From Bacteroidota bacterium (GTDB lineage Bacteria; Bacteroidota; Bacteroidia; AKYH767-A; OLB10): 64,000 nt of DNA. The position numbers were made by a program, and so were the translations under genes. The stretch is from NCBI GenBank assembly GCA_023251535.1, contig JAHEYP010000001.1, positions 210,178 to 274,177 on the forward strand, given 5' to 3'. Numbering within the stretch: position 1 is the stretch's first letter; the number at the start of each line of letters is the position of its first letter. The notes below the pieces were generated by a model. The model was given only the letters and a program-made list of their open reading frames with translations, had not been told where the DNA came from and ran no database searches. Below are positions 15,592 through 25,049 of this stretch, one piece after another.

Positions 15592-16632
15592 ATGGAGACA
15601 ATACAATCACCAGAATCGCCAAAACTCACCAGCAAAGATCTGGTTACCGACCAGGAAGTAAGATGGTGTCCGGGTTGCGGAGATTATTCAATTCTTAAGC
15701 AAGTTCAGACTGTAGTTCCCGAACTTGATATTCCCCGTGAGAACTTAGTATTCATTTCAGGTATCGGATGTTCTTCGCGTTTCCCATATTATATGGAAAC
15801 GTTCGGAATGCACTCTATCCACGGTCGCGCAACAGCTATTGCTAGCGGACTAAAAGGAGCTCGTCCCGATTTAAGTGTATGGATTATTTCTGGCGATGGT
15901 GACTCACTATCGATTGGAGGTAATCACTTCATCCACTTATTAAGAAGAAACTTCAATGTTAACCTACTAATGTTTAACAACGAAATTTACGGATTAACAA
16001 AAGGGCAATACTCACCTACTTCAGAAGAAGGAAAAATAACGAAATCTACTCCGATGGGATCAGTAGATCATCCTTTCAACCCATTAGCATTAGCATTAGG
16101 CGCTGAAGGAAGTTTCATTGCACGTTCGATGGATCGTGATCCTGTTCACTTAAAAGATATGTTACGCAGAGCAAATGCACATATCGGGACATCATTTGTA
16201 GAGATCTACCAGAACTGTAACGTATTTAACGACGGAACATTCGAAATCTTCACTGAGAAATCGAGCAAGAAAGAACAAACGATATTCGTTGAAAACGGAA
16301 AGCCATTAGTATACGGACAAAACGCTGATAAAGGAATTAAGCTTGACGGATTCACTCCTGTTATAGTTAATTTATCGGATGGACATTCGGCTAATGATTT
16401 ATGGATACACGACGAAAAAGACTTAGTGAAAGCAGGAATTCTTTCACGATTCTTTGAGCGTCCTGCAGAAGGCAGCGGACATTTACCTCGTCCGTTCGGA
16501 GTATTCTACGAAAACAACAGATCTTGCTACGAAGTAGGATTAAACCAACAAGTAGAAGAAGCTATTGCTAAGAAAGGCAAAGGCAATTTAGATGCCCTAT
16601 TAAGCGGCAGAGAAACTTGGGAGATTAAGTAA
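15592..16632 (+). CDS. korB: 2-oxoacid:ferredoxin oxidoreductase, beta subunit
   Basis: A 346-residue thiamine-diphosphate-binding beta subunit. It shows the iron-sulfur cysteines in WCPGCGDYSIL (about residue 25) and GIGCSSRFPYY, the TPP/Mg motif GDGDSLSIGGNH, and the segment NNEIYGLTKGQYSPTS found in KorB/PorB proteins. A further Cys occurs in YQNCNVFND. Its length suits the family, and no part appears missing. It is expressed with korA and ends before a strong terminator. Together with sdhCAB it covers 2-oxoglutarate-to-fumarate steps of the TCA cycle in this window. Confidence 0.94.
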   Translation: METIQSPESPKLTSKDLVTDQEVRWCPGCGDYSILKQVQTVVPELDIPRENLVFISGIGCSSRFPYYMETFGMHSIHGRATAIASGLKGARPDLSVWIISGDGDSLSIGGNHFIHLLRRNFNVNLLMFNNEIYGLTKGQYSPTSEEGKITKSTPMGSVDHPFNPLALALGAEGSFIARSMDRDPVHLKDMLRRANAHIGTSFVEIYQNCNVFNDGTFEIFTEKSSKKEQTIFVENGKPLVYGQNADKGIKLDGFTPVIVNLSDGHSANDLWIHDEKDLVKAGILSRFFERPAEGSGHLPRPFGVFYENNRSCYEVGLNQQVEEAIAKKGKGNLDALLSGRETWEIK

Positions 16633-16649
16633 GATTACTTAACAACAAT

Positions 16650-16697
16650 AAATCCTCAAATCGACTAAGCAATTAGTTGGTTTGAGGATTTTTTTTG
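16650..16697 (+). terminator. Intrinsic terminator of korAB
   Basis: An 11-bp stem (16650-16660 with 16681-16691) with an inner ACTAA/TTAGT stem, followed by eight T. Confidence 0.88.
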
Positions 16698-16799
16698 GGG
16701 GATGGTTTCTTTGGAATTGGGATTGGGGGAATAAATCATCAATAATCTGATCATTAAAAGAATTTTTTATTAATTTTAAATTATCAAAATCAATATTCT

Positions 16800-18269
16800 A
16801 TGAAAAAGATAATTTTCACTATTCTTTTGATTTCTTGCTGTTTAAATATCTACAGTCAAGGGAGAGACAATTTATGGTTGTTAGGTAATAGCCCCTATCC
16901 CAATCAAAAAATGACCATAGACTTTTCTACAGGTACACCAGTTATCTCGAATTCTAATCGTTCAGTAAAACTCTGGAGGAATTCGGCCAACATAACAGAT
17001 TTAAACGGCAACCTATTATTTTATACAAATGGTGCTGTTGTAGCCAATGCAATGGATAATGTAATGCCTAATGGAGATAGTTTAAGTCCATCATTTTATG
17101 GATTATGTGGAGCATGGATGTACTTCGGCTTCCCAATTCCACAAGCATCACTAATTCTTCCAAATCCTGGTGATAGCACAAAATATTATTTAATTCATAG
17201 CGCAATGGATATTCTTCCAACTAGCGTCGTAACACCTCTTCACCTTTTTTATTCAGAAATTGACATGAAAGCAGATAGTGGTCGTGGAGATGTTATTTCA
17301 AAAAACAATATTCTCATTTCTGATACATTAATTGATGGAAACCTAACAGCATGTAAGCATGCAAATGGCACCGATTGGTGGTTACTAATGCCTGAATACA
17401 ACACCGGCGCATTCTATATTTATTTGATAAGCGCCAATGGAATTCAATATATCGACAAGCAATTTATTGGTCAAAATTTGCGGTGTTCTGGACAAACAGT
17501 ATTTAATCCTCAAGGTAACAAATATGCCAAGTTTGACTCAACAAATGGTCTAGATGTATTTGACTTTAACAGAGTTGATGGGCATTTGAGCAATTATAAA
17601 CATGTAGCATTCAATGATTCATCCCTCGGAATTGGGTTAGCGTTTTCACCGGACGGATCGAAATTATATACAAGTTCATCTTTATATATACATCAGTTTG
17701 ATTTATACGCTCCAGACTTAGCTCTAAGTAAAACGCTTGTTGCCACGTGGGATTCCACTTATTCGCCTTACGAAACATATTTTACACTAGCGCAACTAGC
17801 ACCAGACGGTAAAATCTATATTTCGACGTATTTTCAAACTGATATATTACATGTAATTGATGCTCCTGACAATTTAGGAATGGCTTGTAATGTAATTCAA
17901 CATGGTGTGCAATTACCATATATAAATGATGGTACTGTACCAAATCATCCAAACTATCATTTAGCTCCCCTAATAACTAGCACGCCTGTTGGCTTAAGTG
18001 AAAACAATATACAAAGTGCTAACTTGCATTTAAATCCGAATCCCGCTTCAAAACAAGTTTGGGTAAACTACAATTTTCCCAACAACAAAGATGGCTGGCT
18101 CGAGATTTATGATACTATGGGGAAACTGTTATTAAAACGACGTTTGTATTGGAGCACAACACAACTATTGGTTTACTTAAATGAAATAAAAAGTAACGGT
18201 GTATTTGTTGCTAAAGTGTATGATGATAGTGGAATGTTTGTGAGTGTGGAGAAATTGGTGGTGAGGTGA
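16800..18269 (+). CDS. T9SS-sorted propeller-like protein (pair 1, first copy)
   Basis: A 489-residue exported protein with a signal peptide (1-19, ending YSQG). The body has propeller-like repeats typical of a Bacteroidota family with DLNGNLLFYTNG, CKHANGTDWWLLMPEY, LAFSPDGSKLY and APDGKIYIS. It ends in a type A T9SS sorting domain (NPNPASKQVWVNY ... VSVEKLVVR). Three homologues lie in the window (18658, 48169, 49719). Its sorting domain is about 90% identical in DNA to that of the next gene, although the bodies are clearly more diverged, and an orphan sorting domain follows the stop codon. This suggests that the original C-terminus was replaced. The role is unknown; probably a secreted or surface protein. 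Confidence 0.85.
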   Translation: MKKIIFTILLISCCLNIYSQGRDNLWLLGNSPYPNQKMTIDFSTGTPVISNSNRSVKLWRNSANITDLNGNLLFYTNGAVVANAMDNVMPNGDSLSPSFYGLCGAWMYFGFPIPQASLILPNPGDSTKYYLIHSAMDILPTSVVTPLHLFYSEIDMKADSGRGDVISKNNILISDTLIDGNLTACKHANGTDWWLLMPEYNTGAFYIYLISANGIQYIDKQFIGQNLRCSGQTVFNPQGNKYAKFDSTNGLDVFDFNRVDGHLSNYKHVAFNDSSLGIGLAFSPDGSKLYTSSSLYIHQFDLYAPDLALSKTLVATWDSTYSPYETYFTLAQLAPDGKIYISTYFQTDILHVIDAPDNLGMACNVIQHGVQLPYINDGTVPNHPNYHLAPLITSTPVGLSENNIQSANLHLNPNPASKQVWVNYNFPNNKDGWLEIYDTMGKLLLKRRLYWSTTQLLVYLNEIKSNGVFVAKVYDDSGMFVSVEKLVVR

Positions 18270-18277
18270 TTGAAGGG

Positions 18278-18400
18278 GATACAGGAAACAAGATACAAGA
18301 CGAAGGATACAGGATATAAGACGAAGGATACAGGATACAGGACGAAGGATACAGGATACAGGATACAGGACACAAGATGAAAGATATTGGATGCAGGATG
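18278..18400. repeat. Degenerate GATACAGGA tandem array
   Basis: Irregular tandem units of the types GGATACA, GGATACAGGACGAA and AGATACAAGA, about 120 bases long. It lies between the stop codon of the first propeller gene and the orphan sorting domain. Related short pieces occur at 11097, 11305, 12448, 20287 and 25207. There are no spacers, so this is not a CRISPR. Confidence 0.85.
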
Positions 18401-18412
18401 CAAGATGATAAG

Positions 18413-18661
18413 ATTGCACGATTCAAATCATCTACATTAATTTCACCTAACCCTGCAAGCACTTTTGCAAAAGTGATTTATATTAATGAAAATGATCCCA
18501 TTACAGAAACTCAAGTTCTAACAATCGATGGAAAGTTATTAATTCAACAAAATAATAGTTTACCATTTTTTGTTAATTCATTTTACAATGGCATTTACAT
18601 TGTGAAGTGCAAAACTAGTAAAGGCAAAATTTTAACAGGAAAACTAAATATTTCAAAATGA
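18413..18661 (+). pseudogene. Orphan T9SS C-terminal sorting domain (remnant)
   Basis: The frame encodes a complete type A sorting domain of about 80 residues (STLISPNPASTFAKVIY ... FYNGIYIVKCKTSKGK ... GKLNISK) but has no signal peptide or body. An ATG at 18377 exists only within the repeat array. The stop codon overlaps the next gene's start in ATGA, exactly as the full-length first gene of the second pair overlaps its neighbour at 49719-49722. It is therefore best read as the former C-terminus of the gene at 16800. Confidence 0.7.
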
Positions 18662-20142
18662 GATTAATAACTTCATTGATAGTGATTATTATTACCCCTT
18701 TGGCCTGTTTTGGTCAAGGGCGTAATAACCTTTGGATGATGGGTTATTCTACGCCTCCTACCAATGGGAAAATTAATATTGATTTCACATCCGGAGTTCC
18801 CCTCATTAACACTTCAAGCAGAGATATTAACATCAATATTGATTTTGCAAATATTACAGACGATAATGGAGATTTATTGTTTTATACTAATGGCGCTATT
18901 GTTGCAAATAAATTGGATTCAGTTATGCCAAACGGAGATAGCCTAAGTCCTGCTACTTATACTTTTTCGGGTGCATGGCAATATTATGGCTTCCCTATTC
19001 CTCAAGCTTCCTTAATTATTCCGGATCCAGGTGATAGTTCAAAATATTACTTGTTTCACAGCTCGGTCGATGTTTTATCAAATGGAACTCAAACTCCCTT
19101 ACATCTTTATTATTCGAAAATTGATATGATGGCCGCCAATGGTTTGGGAGATGTTATAAGCAAAAACAATATTTTAATTTCTGACACTTTAGCAGGAGGT
19201 AATATATTAGCCTGCAAACATGCCAATGGTAGAGATTGGTGGGTAATTGTCCCTGAATTTTCTCACCCTAGCTACTTCATTTATTTAATTAGTCCATTGG
19301 GAATTCAATTGACCAATAAGCAAACTATTGGGCAACGACTAGGTGCTGATGGCCAATCCAAATTCAATCAAAATGGCACAAAATACGCTAGATATGACAC
19401 ATCAAATGATTTAGATGTATTCGATTTCGACCGATGCGCAGGAATATTAAGCAATAACATACATGTTCCTATTAATGACAGTATGGTTGGTCTTGGAGTT
19501 GCTTTTTCGCCCGACGGATCAAAATTATATGTAAGTTCTTTAGACTACCTTTATCAATTTGATTTAAATGCAACTAATATTCTAACAAGCAAAACTACAG
19601 TTGCTACTTGGGATTCTACTTATGCCCCTTTTGCTACCACTTTTTATTGTCAGCAACTTGCACCAGATGGCAAAATTTATGTAGCCACAACCAGTACAAA
19701 CAACGTGATGCACATCATTGATTCACCTGACAGTTTGGGCTTGGCCTGCAATGTAATTCAACACGGCTTACAATTGCCGGTTTTAAATGCAGGTACTGTT
19801 CCCAACCACCCAAATTACCATTTAGGGCCAGTAGTAGGCAGCATTTGCGATAGCCTAACGGTAGGCATAACCGAAAACATTGTGCAAAGCGCAAACTTGC
19901 ATTTAAATCCGAATCCCGCTTCAAAACAAGTTTGGGTAAATTATAGTTTCCCCAATAACAAAGATGGGTGGTTAGAAATTTATAATACTATGGGAAAACT
20001 GCTTACAAAACGACGTTTGTATTGGAGCACAACACAACTTTTAGTTTACTTGAATGAAATAAAAAGTAACGGTGTATTTATTGCTAAAGTGTTCGATGAT
20101 AGTGGAATGTTTGTGAGTGTTGAGAAATTGGTGGTTAGGTGA
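18658..20142 (+). CDS. T9SS-sorted propeller-like protein (pair 1, second copy)
   Basis: A 494-residue paralogue of the product encoded at 16800. Signal peptide 1-20 (LACFGQG), propeller-like body with DNGDLLFYTNG, CKHANGRDWWVIVPEF, VAFSPDGSKLYVSS and APDGKIYVATT, a linker CDSLTVG, and a C-terminal sorting domain ending VSVEKLVVR. The linker CDSLTVG is shared with the second pair but is missing from the first copy, consistent with this gene being the donor of the shared C-terminus. The start overlaps the orphan domain's stop by 4 bases, so translational coupling was probably ancestral. No known enzymatic activity. Confidence 0.86.
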   Translation: MRLITSLIVIIITPLACFGQGRNNLWMMGYSTPPTNGKINIDFTSGVPLINTSSRDININIDFANITDDNGDLLFYTNGAIVANKLDSVMPNGDSLSPATYTFSGAWQYYGFPIPQASLIIPDPGDSSKYYLFHSSVDVLSNGTQTPLHLYYSKIDMMAANGLGDVISKNNILISDTLAGGNILACKHANGRDWWVIVPEFSHPSYFIYLISPLGIQLTNKQTIGQRLGADGQSKFNQNGTKYARYDTSNDLDVFDFDRCAGILSNNIHVPINDSMVGLGVAFSPDGSKLYVSSLDYLYQFDLNATNILTSKTTVATWDSTYAPFATTFYCQQLAPDGKIYVATTSTNNVMHIIDSPDSLGLACNVIQHGLQLPVLNAGTVPNHPNYHLGPVVGSICDSLTVGITENIVQSANLHLNPNPASKQVWVNYSFPNNKDGWLEIYNTMGKLLTKRRLYWSTTQLLVYLNEIKSNGVFIAKVFDDSGMFVSVEKLVVR

Positions 20143-20299
20143 TGGTGGAAATCGAAAGGCTATAGATAATAGGCAATTGGCAATTGATTTTTGTTCTTTG
20201 TCTAATTTCGATAGCCGATAGACTATAGCCTATAGTCGATTACCAAAATCCAATCCTACAAAATCGATGATCATGAATCGTTAAAAGATACAGGATAAA

Positions 20300-20346
20300 A
20301 ATGATTGAATGAATGAATGATTGAATGAATGATTGAATGAATGAAT
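20300..20346. repeat. GAATGAAT/GATTGAAT low-complexity repeat
   Basis: About 47 bases of 4-base (GAAT/GATT) units. Probably a slippage product. Confidence 0.8.
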
Positions 20347-20461
20347 TTGTAGTGCAACGAAATCTTGGTGGATGTAATGATTTTTGTTCTCGATTAACAT
20401 TCGTTTTATTGCACACCTACAGCGTGCGAGAGATCTAGTTATGTTTAGTGTTACAGTATTC

Positions 20462-20508
20462 CACCCCGCTGGGGTGAAAGGAATTACTATACCCAATAAA
20501 TTTGTTTT
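20462..20508 (+). repeat. Extended palindromic dispersed repeat, copy 3
   Basis: Core CACCCCGCTGGGGTG with the same A/T-rich arm as the minus-strand copy at 12518-12566. Two copies 8 kb apart with a shared arm show that it is a mobile or amplified element rather than a lone terminator. Confidence 0.7.
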
Positions 20509-20638
20509 CAATGCATTTTGCCCAATAAAGACCAGAAGGCTATTGTTAGCCCGACAGTTTATAACTAAAACCGTCAACCATATTTAGGCAAGGTCACACT
20601 ACTCTTAATCTTGTGACATTTGTCTTTTCTCTAATCCC

Positions 20639-23245
20639 CTATTGAAGTTTCGAAAGCCACAAACTCGCATTCATAAATAATTTCGAATGTGAGAAGCTTG
20701 TCCAGCCGGGGAATAAATTATCTGCGGGATTACCGGTGCCGTCATCCATTGGTGAGCTATCGGTTACAACAAAAACTCTTCCTGTTCCATAGGTTGATGT
20801 AGCGCACATAGCGTGAGTAGAGTTCTGAGTGAATCCTGTTTGCCAAACCAATCCTTTTACATTCGCATTGGCGGTAGTGTTTGTAGTAATAGTTGCGCCA
20901 TTATTAAATTCTAGTTGCGTAACGGCACCTTCACTACCATTTAAAATTGGATTGGTTGTCCAAGTAGTTAGTATATTACTCGATACTTCCGTGACATTAG
21001 TTAGATCGATACTAAATCCGAAAGGATTACTTTGAATACTATTGTTTATCATTAAATCATTCCAAATATCTGGAGAATCCCATCCATCAAAATTTCTATC
21101 AGAAATAGTATGATCTGCAATCATCATTAATCCTCCTCCATTATTTACAAACTGAATAATTGCTGTTTTCTCTGCCGCTGTAAATAATATATTCGGTTCA
21201 TCAACTACAAATACATCGTAGTTCGATAAGTCTTGTGCATTGCTTGAATTACCATAGGTAATACTTCCCGACGAAGGCAACGACTCAACAGCATGTCCTT
21301 TTTTCACTAATGCTATTCCCCACGACGACAAAGCGCCTGTCCAATATGTTTCTGAAGTAGTAGATGTTATATTAGCTTGTGTAGGTGTAGGGAAACGAGG
21401 CACACTTGCATCTTGATCGATAACCCAATCGGCGTTTCCTGCAGTCTCTGCTTTTGTTGCATCAAATAAAAACTTCTTTGCTGTAGGTACCGCTGAAGTT
21501 ATTGTAAAAGTAATTCCACTACTCGTGCCTCCACCTGGCGTCGGATTAAATACAGTTACTGTTGCACTTCCTGCTGTACTAATATTCGCTGCAGGAACAG
21601 CAGCAGTTAATTGAGAAGTACTAACAAAAGTTGTTGTAAGTGCAGTGCCATTCCATTTTATAATTGATCCTGAGATGAAATTACTTCCACTCACCGTTAA
21701 TGTAAATGAACTTGTTCCTGCGATAGCAGTAGAAGGATTAATTCCGGTTAATAATGGAGATGGATTAACCGGGACAGAAATTGTAAATGTTATTCCGGCG
21801 CTTGTGCCTCCACCTGGCGTCGGATTAAAAACGGTTACTGTTGCACTTCCTGCTGTACTAATATTCGCTGCAGGAACAACAGCAGTTAATTGAGAAGTAC
21901 TAACAAAAGTTGTTGCAAGTGCAGTGCCATTCCATTTTATAATTGATCCTGAGATGAAATTACTTCCACTCACTGTTAATGTAAACGAACTTGTTCCTGC
22001 GATAGCAGAAGAAGGATTAATTCCGGTTAATAATGGAGTTGGATTATTAGGTATAGAATTATCGGGAACAGATAAATCGAGCGAAACAGAAGAAGTAGAA
22101 AAAGTAATTGGCAACTTACTCCATGTTTCAATTGAATTGCGATGATGGATCGCCACATAATAACTATTTCCGAGTGTAGCAGAAGGAAAAAGAAAACTTC
22201 CAGTACCGTTCGTAGCTAACACATTTTTTGTACTAAAGAGCAAAGCATAAGGAGCAGTTGTGCTATGAAGTTCGACCGTAACGGAATCACAAATTGTTGG
22301 CAAAGAAATTGGATCTAAGACCGCTTGTTGAGATCCACCGCCTAAATAAAATCCTTGAATAAATGCTTTTAAGTTCAAAGTATTAAAGCAGCTATTCACA
22401 GTAACCACAGTAGGAGCAGAAACCACACCATCAACAGTTACGGTATATGACCCAGAATTATTTGCCACGATACTTTGTGTAGTAGCGCCGTTGCTCCACA
22501 AATAAGATGAACCAGCAGAAGCGGTAAGCGTAACAGATCCACCGCTACAGAAAGTAGTTGGTCCCGATGCAGTAATTGTAGGAGGTGAAACACTAACCAA
22601 TTTAATATCATCGATACGATATTGGGTTGTAGTACCATTCTGTTTAAACTGAATACTCAAGGTCGCAGAAGCAGGAATTCCAGTTGCAATGGTTCTATAA
22701 TTCCACACTGAACCTGCTGTTCCGTTACCAGTAGGTAATGTAGGAAACGTCAAATTCGTATAGGCAGTACCGTTAGTACTTACTTGCACTAACAAATCGC
22801 TACCATCACCGGTCAAACTACTTTTATTGATACCGAACGACAATTGAAGATTCGTCAATCCGGAAGTATTGATTCCCGAAATAATAAAATTCCTACCAAC
22901 GGTACCAGTAATAAAAACATTTCCCGATCCAGAGGCACCAGTATATCCTGTAGAAGGAGTAGTAGTTCTCACATCTGCCGAACCCGACATAGTGTATCCA
23001 TCATTATCGAAACCATTGGCGGTCTCATAAGCAGGAATTAACGTAGTAGCGCCGGGAGTACCTATAGTTTCGGTAAAAACCACTGTACTCAAGGTAGAAA
23101 TCGCCGCCGGCGGACCTGAAAGCGATAAACTTTCGAACGAATTATTCCAATTTTTAATTTTATTAGGAAATTTAGCTAACGATAAATTAATCGCTAATAA
23201 TACGATAACGGCGGCTGCTAAAGGGTATTTATATCTACGGGACAT
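20639..23245 (-). CDS. Exported multidomain protein with two TIG domains and a C-terminal GATase-like domain
   Basis: About 868 residues with a membrane/signal segment (about 8-25). In order: a beta-sandwich region with IDDIKLVSV (to about 220), an Ig/PKD-like unit (TITASGPTTFCSGGSVTLTA), a second linker domain, and two IPT/TIG domains (SSFTLTVSGSNFISGSIIKWNG) that are almost identical in DNA. The final 260 residues look like a class-I glutamine-amidotransferase/DUF4350-type fold (YDVFVVDEP, FVNNGGGLMMIADH, GRVFVVTDSSP). It is probably a surface carbohydrate- or peptide-related protein. No T9SS domain ends it. ATG 23245 is chosen over an upstream TTG. The function is not known. Confidence 0.75.
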   Translation of the reverse strand: MSRRYKYPLAAAVIVLLAINLSLAKFPNKIKNWNNSFESLSLSGPPAAISTLSTVVFTETIGTPGATTLIPAYETANGFDNDGYTMSGSADVRTTTPSTGYTGASGSGNVFITGTVGRNFIISGINTSGLTNLQLSFGINKSSLTGDGSDLLVQVSTNGTAYTNLTFPTLPTGNGTAGSVWNYRTIATGIPASATLSIQFKQNGTTTQYRIDDIKLVSVSPPTITASGPTTFCSGGSVTLTASAGSSYLWSNGATTQSIVANNSGSYTVTVDGVVSAPTVVTVNSCFNTLNLKAFIQGFYLGGGSQQAVLDPISLPTICDSVTVELHSTTAPYALLFSTKNVLATNGTGSFLFPSATLGNSYYVAIHHRNSIETWSKLPITFSTSSVSLDLSVPDNSIPNNPTPLLTGINPSSAIAGTSSFTLTVSGSNFISGSIIKWNGTALATTFVSTSQLTAVVPAANISTAGSATVTVFNPTPGGGTSAGITFTISVPVNPSPLLTGINPSTAIAGTSSFTLTVSGSNFISGSIIKWNGTALTTTFVSTSQLTAAVPAANISTAGSATVTVFNPTPGGGTSSGITFTITSAVPTAKKFLFDATKAETAGNADWVIDQDASVPRFPTPTQANITSTTSETYWTGALSSWGIALVKKGHAVESLPSSGSITYGNSSNAQDLSNYDVFVVDEPNILFTAAEKTAIIQFVNNGGGLMMIADHTISDRNFDGWDSPDIWNDLMINNSIQSNPFGFSIDLTNVTEVSSNILTTWTTNPILNGSEGAVTQLEFNNGATITTNTTANANVKGLVWQTGFTQNSTHAMCATSTYGTGRVFVVTDSSPMDDGTGNPADNLFPGWTSFSHSKLFMNASLWLSKLQ
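21525..21764 (-). repeat. Internal duplication in the TIG-domain gene, unit A
   Basis: About 240 bases nearly identical to 21804-22043, with a 279-base (93-codon) period. Each unit encodes one TIG domain. Confidence 0.85.
21804..22043 (-). repeat. Internal duplication in the TIG-domain gene, unit B
   Basis: Partner of the unit at 21525-21764. Only a few substitutions separate them, including Val/Ala and Ser/Thr changes, so the duplication is recent or kept alike by conversion. Confidence 0.85.
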
Positions 23246-23382
23246 ATCTTTTACACGAAGCCACAAATTACAAATACATCACCGCAAATAAATTACTTTT
23301 TGGCTAAGCAGGTAAAATCAAGTGCCAAACCAGCAAAATCCGATGAAATACTGCTTTCAAAAAGGGTTTATAAAAGAAAAAA

Positions 23383-25035
23383 TCAGCCCGGATATTTCGC
23401 CACCAGCGGCATTCTTCTGCCACGTCCGAACGACTTAGGCGATACTCTGATAATTGGTGCGAACTGGAAGCGTTTCCATTCGTTATTATTCACCATTCGT
23501 AAAATGCGATGTACGAGGGTTGCATCGAAACCGGCTTCAATAATTTTATCGGGACCATTAGCTTCTTCGATATACTTAAACAAAACAGCATCTAACACAT
23601 CGTACTCGGGTAATGAATCGGCATCTTTTTGTCCGGGGCGCAACTCAGCAGAAGGAGCTTTATCAATAATATTCACAGGAATAATTTCTTTATCGCGATT
23701 TATATATCGCGCCAGCGCATACACCTCCACTTTATACAAATCACCAATAACCGATAATCCGCCGCACATATCGCCATACAAAGTACCATACCCTACCGCC
23801 AACTCACTTTTATTAGAAGTATTCAGCAAGATATATCCGAATTTATTACTCAACGCCATCACTAATGTCCCGCGAACACGCGATTGTATATTTTCCTCTG
23901 CAACATTAAAAGCAGTGCCTTTGAAATCGTTTTCGAGCGACGACATATAAGCATTATAAAGCGGAGCAATCGACAATAACTCACCTGAACAACCGAGGTT
24001 CGCGATTAACTTTTCGGAATCGGAAACAGAATGATCGCTAGAAAATTCAGAAGGCATCATAACAGCATGCACATTCTCTTTTCCCAACGCTTCCACAGCA
24101 AGTACATTCACCACGGCAGAATCGATTCCGCCAGAGAGACCGAGGATCGCCTTTTTAAAGCCCATCTTTTGGAAGTAATCGCGAATGCCCAACACGAGCG
24201 CATCATGAATACGACTCAATTTATCACCTGAATCGGCAGAAGGGTGATCAACAGCCGACATTGCAATTGAACCATCCGACACATTAAAATCGCAGATTGC
24301 AAAATCTTCGGCGAAGTAAGCCAACTCATGACAAACCTCTGCATTAGCATTTACAACGAGAGAACCACCATCGAAAATCAAATCAGTTTGCGCACCAGTT
24401 TGATTTACGTAAATAAGCGGAAGATTATACTCCTTCACGTTCTTCAACAAAATACTTCTACGCTCATCGGCATGTAAATAATGAAAAGGCGAAGCAGCGA
24501 GATTAATCATGATAGAAGGCTTCTCACGAATGAGTTCTTCCATTGGATAGGAAGTATACAAAGGATCATCGTTCATGTTCCATAAGTCCTCACAAACCGT
24601 AAGCGCCACCTTCACTCCCTTAATATCAACACAAGAAAAATCGCGATTCGACTCAAACCAACGATACTCATCAAAGACATCATAAGTAGGCAATAAAGTT
24701 TTATTACGAATAGCAGCCACTTTACCATCGGCCAAAACAAAAGCCGAGTTAAATAAATTTTTCCCTTTAGGATCGTCGTTCACCGAAGGAGCACCAACAA
24801 TAGCAGTGATGCCAACGCATTCAGCAGCGATAGAAGTGAGTGCATCATTACAACACTTGATAAAATAATTATAATCGAGGAAATCGAGAGCAGGGTAACC
24901 GCAAACCGACAATTCAGAAAAAACCACCAAATCGGCATTAAGGGATTTGGCGCGACGAATAGAATCAACAATTTTATCGGTATTGGCAGTAAAATTGCCG
25001 ACATGATAATTCAACTGAGCTAATGCAATCTTCAT
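23383..25035 (-). CDS. nadE: Glutamine-dependent NAD+ synthetase
   Basis: About 550 residues; it makes NAD+ from deamido-NAD+, ATP and glutamine in the cytoplasm. The N-terminal nitrilase-like glutaminase domain has the Glu-Lys-Cys triad in FSELSVCGYP, RNKTLLPTY and TVCEDLWN. The C-terminal synthetase has the P-loop GLSGGIDSAV (about 285), and NTSNKSELAVGYGTLYGD plus the PSAELRPGQKD segment. All catalytic residues are present. The ATG at 25035 (MKIALAQLNYH) follows a TAACTTTG box by only 6 bases; a TTG 9 bases upstream is disfavoured. It is shorter than the fused enzymes of actinobacteria but normal for Bacteroidota. Confidence 0.95.
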   Translation of the reverse strand: MKIALAQLNYHVGNFTANTDKIVDSIRRAKSLNADLVVFSELSVCGYPALDFLDYNYFIKCCNDALTSIAAECVGITAIVGAPSVNDDPKGKNLFNSAFVLADGKVAAIRNKTLLPTYDVFDEYRWFESNRDFSCVDIKGVKVALTVCEDLWNMNDDPLYTSYPMEELIREKPSIMINLAASPFHYLHADERRSILLKNVKEYNLPLIYVNQTGAQTDLIFDGGSLVVNANAEVCHELAYFAEDFAICDFNVSDGSIAMSAVDHPSADSGDKLSRIHDALVLGIRDYFQKMGFKKAILGLSGGIDSAVVNVLAVEALGKENVHAVMMPSEFSSDHSVSDSEKLIANLGCSGELLSIAPLYNAYMSSLENDFKGTAFNVAEENIQSRVRGTLVMALSNKFGYILLNTSNKSELAVGYGTLYGDMCGGLSVIGDLYKVEVYALARYINRDKEIIPVNIIDKAPSAELRPGQKDADSLPEYDVLDAVLFKYIEEANGPDKIIEAGFDATLVHRILRMVNNNEWKRFQFAPIIRVSPKSFGRGRRMPLVAKYPG

Positions 25036-25041
25036 AGGAAG

Positions 25042-25049
25042 CAAAGTTA
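25042..25049 (-). promoter_or_regulatory. -7 box (TAACTTTG) of nadE
   Basis: TAnnTTTG on the minus strand ending 6 bases before the ATG; predicts a leaderless or near-leaderless mRNA. Confidence 0.55.

Larger units (their letters stand above)
20143..20638. other. Non-coding repeat island
   Basis: No gene supported. Contents in order: the near-palindrome GACTATAGCCTATAGTC (about 20221-20237) with related GGCTATAG and GATAGCCGATAG pieces, a short GATACAGGATA piece (20287), a GAATGAATGATT low-complexity run (20300-20346), and the extended palindromic repeat at 20462-20508. Confidence 0.6.

Noticed and set aside
18278-18400. Possible CRISPR array
   Set aside because: Units are short (7-14 bases), irregular and contiguous, without unique spacers, and there are no cas genes.
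18173-18462. Three overlapping minus-strand frames rich in SCILYPVS
   Set aside because: They are translations of the GATACAGG array and of the antisense of a sorting domain; low-complexity artefacts.
23300-23950. Open frame of 216 codons on the plus strand
   Set aside because: It is antisense to the C-terminal end of nadE, which has complete catalytic motifs; no recognisable protein on the plus strand.
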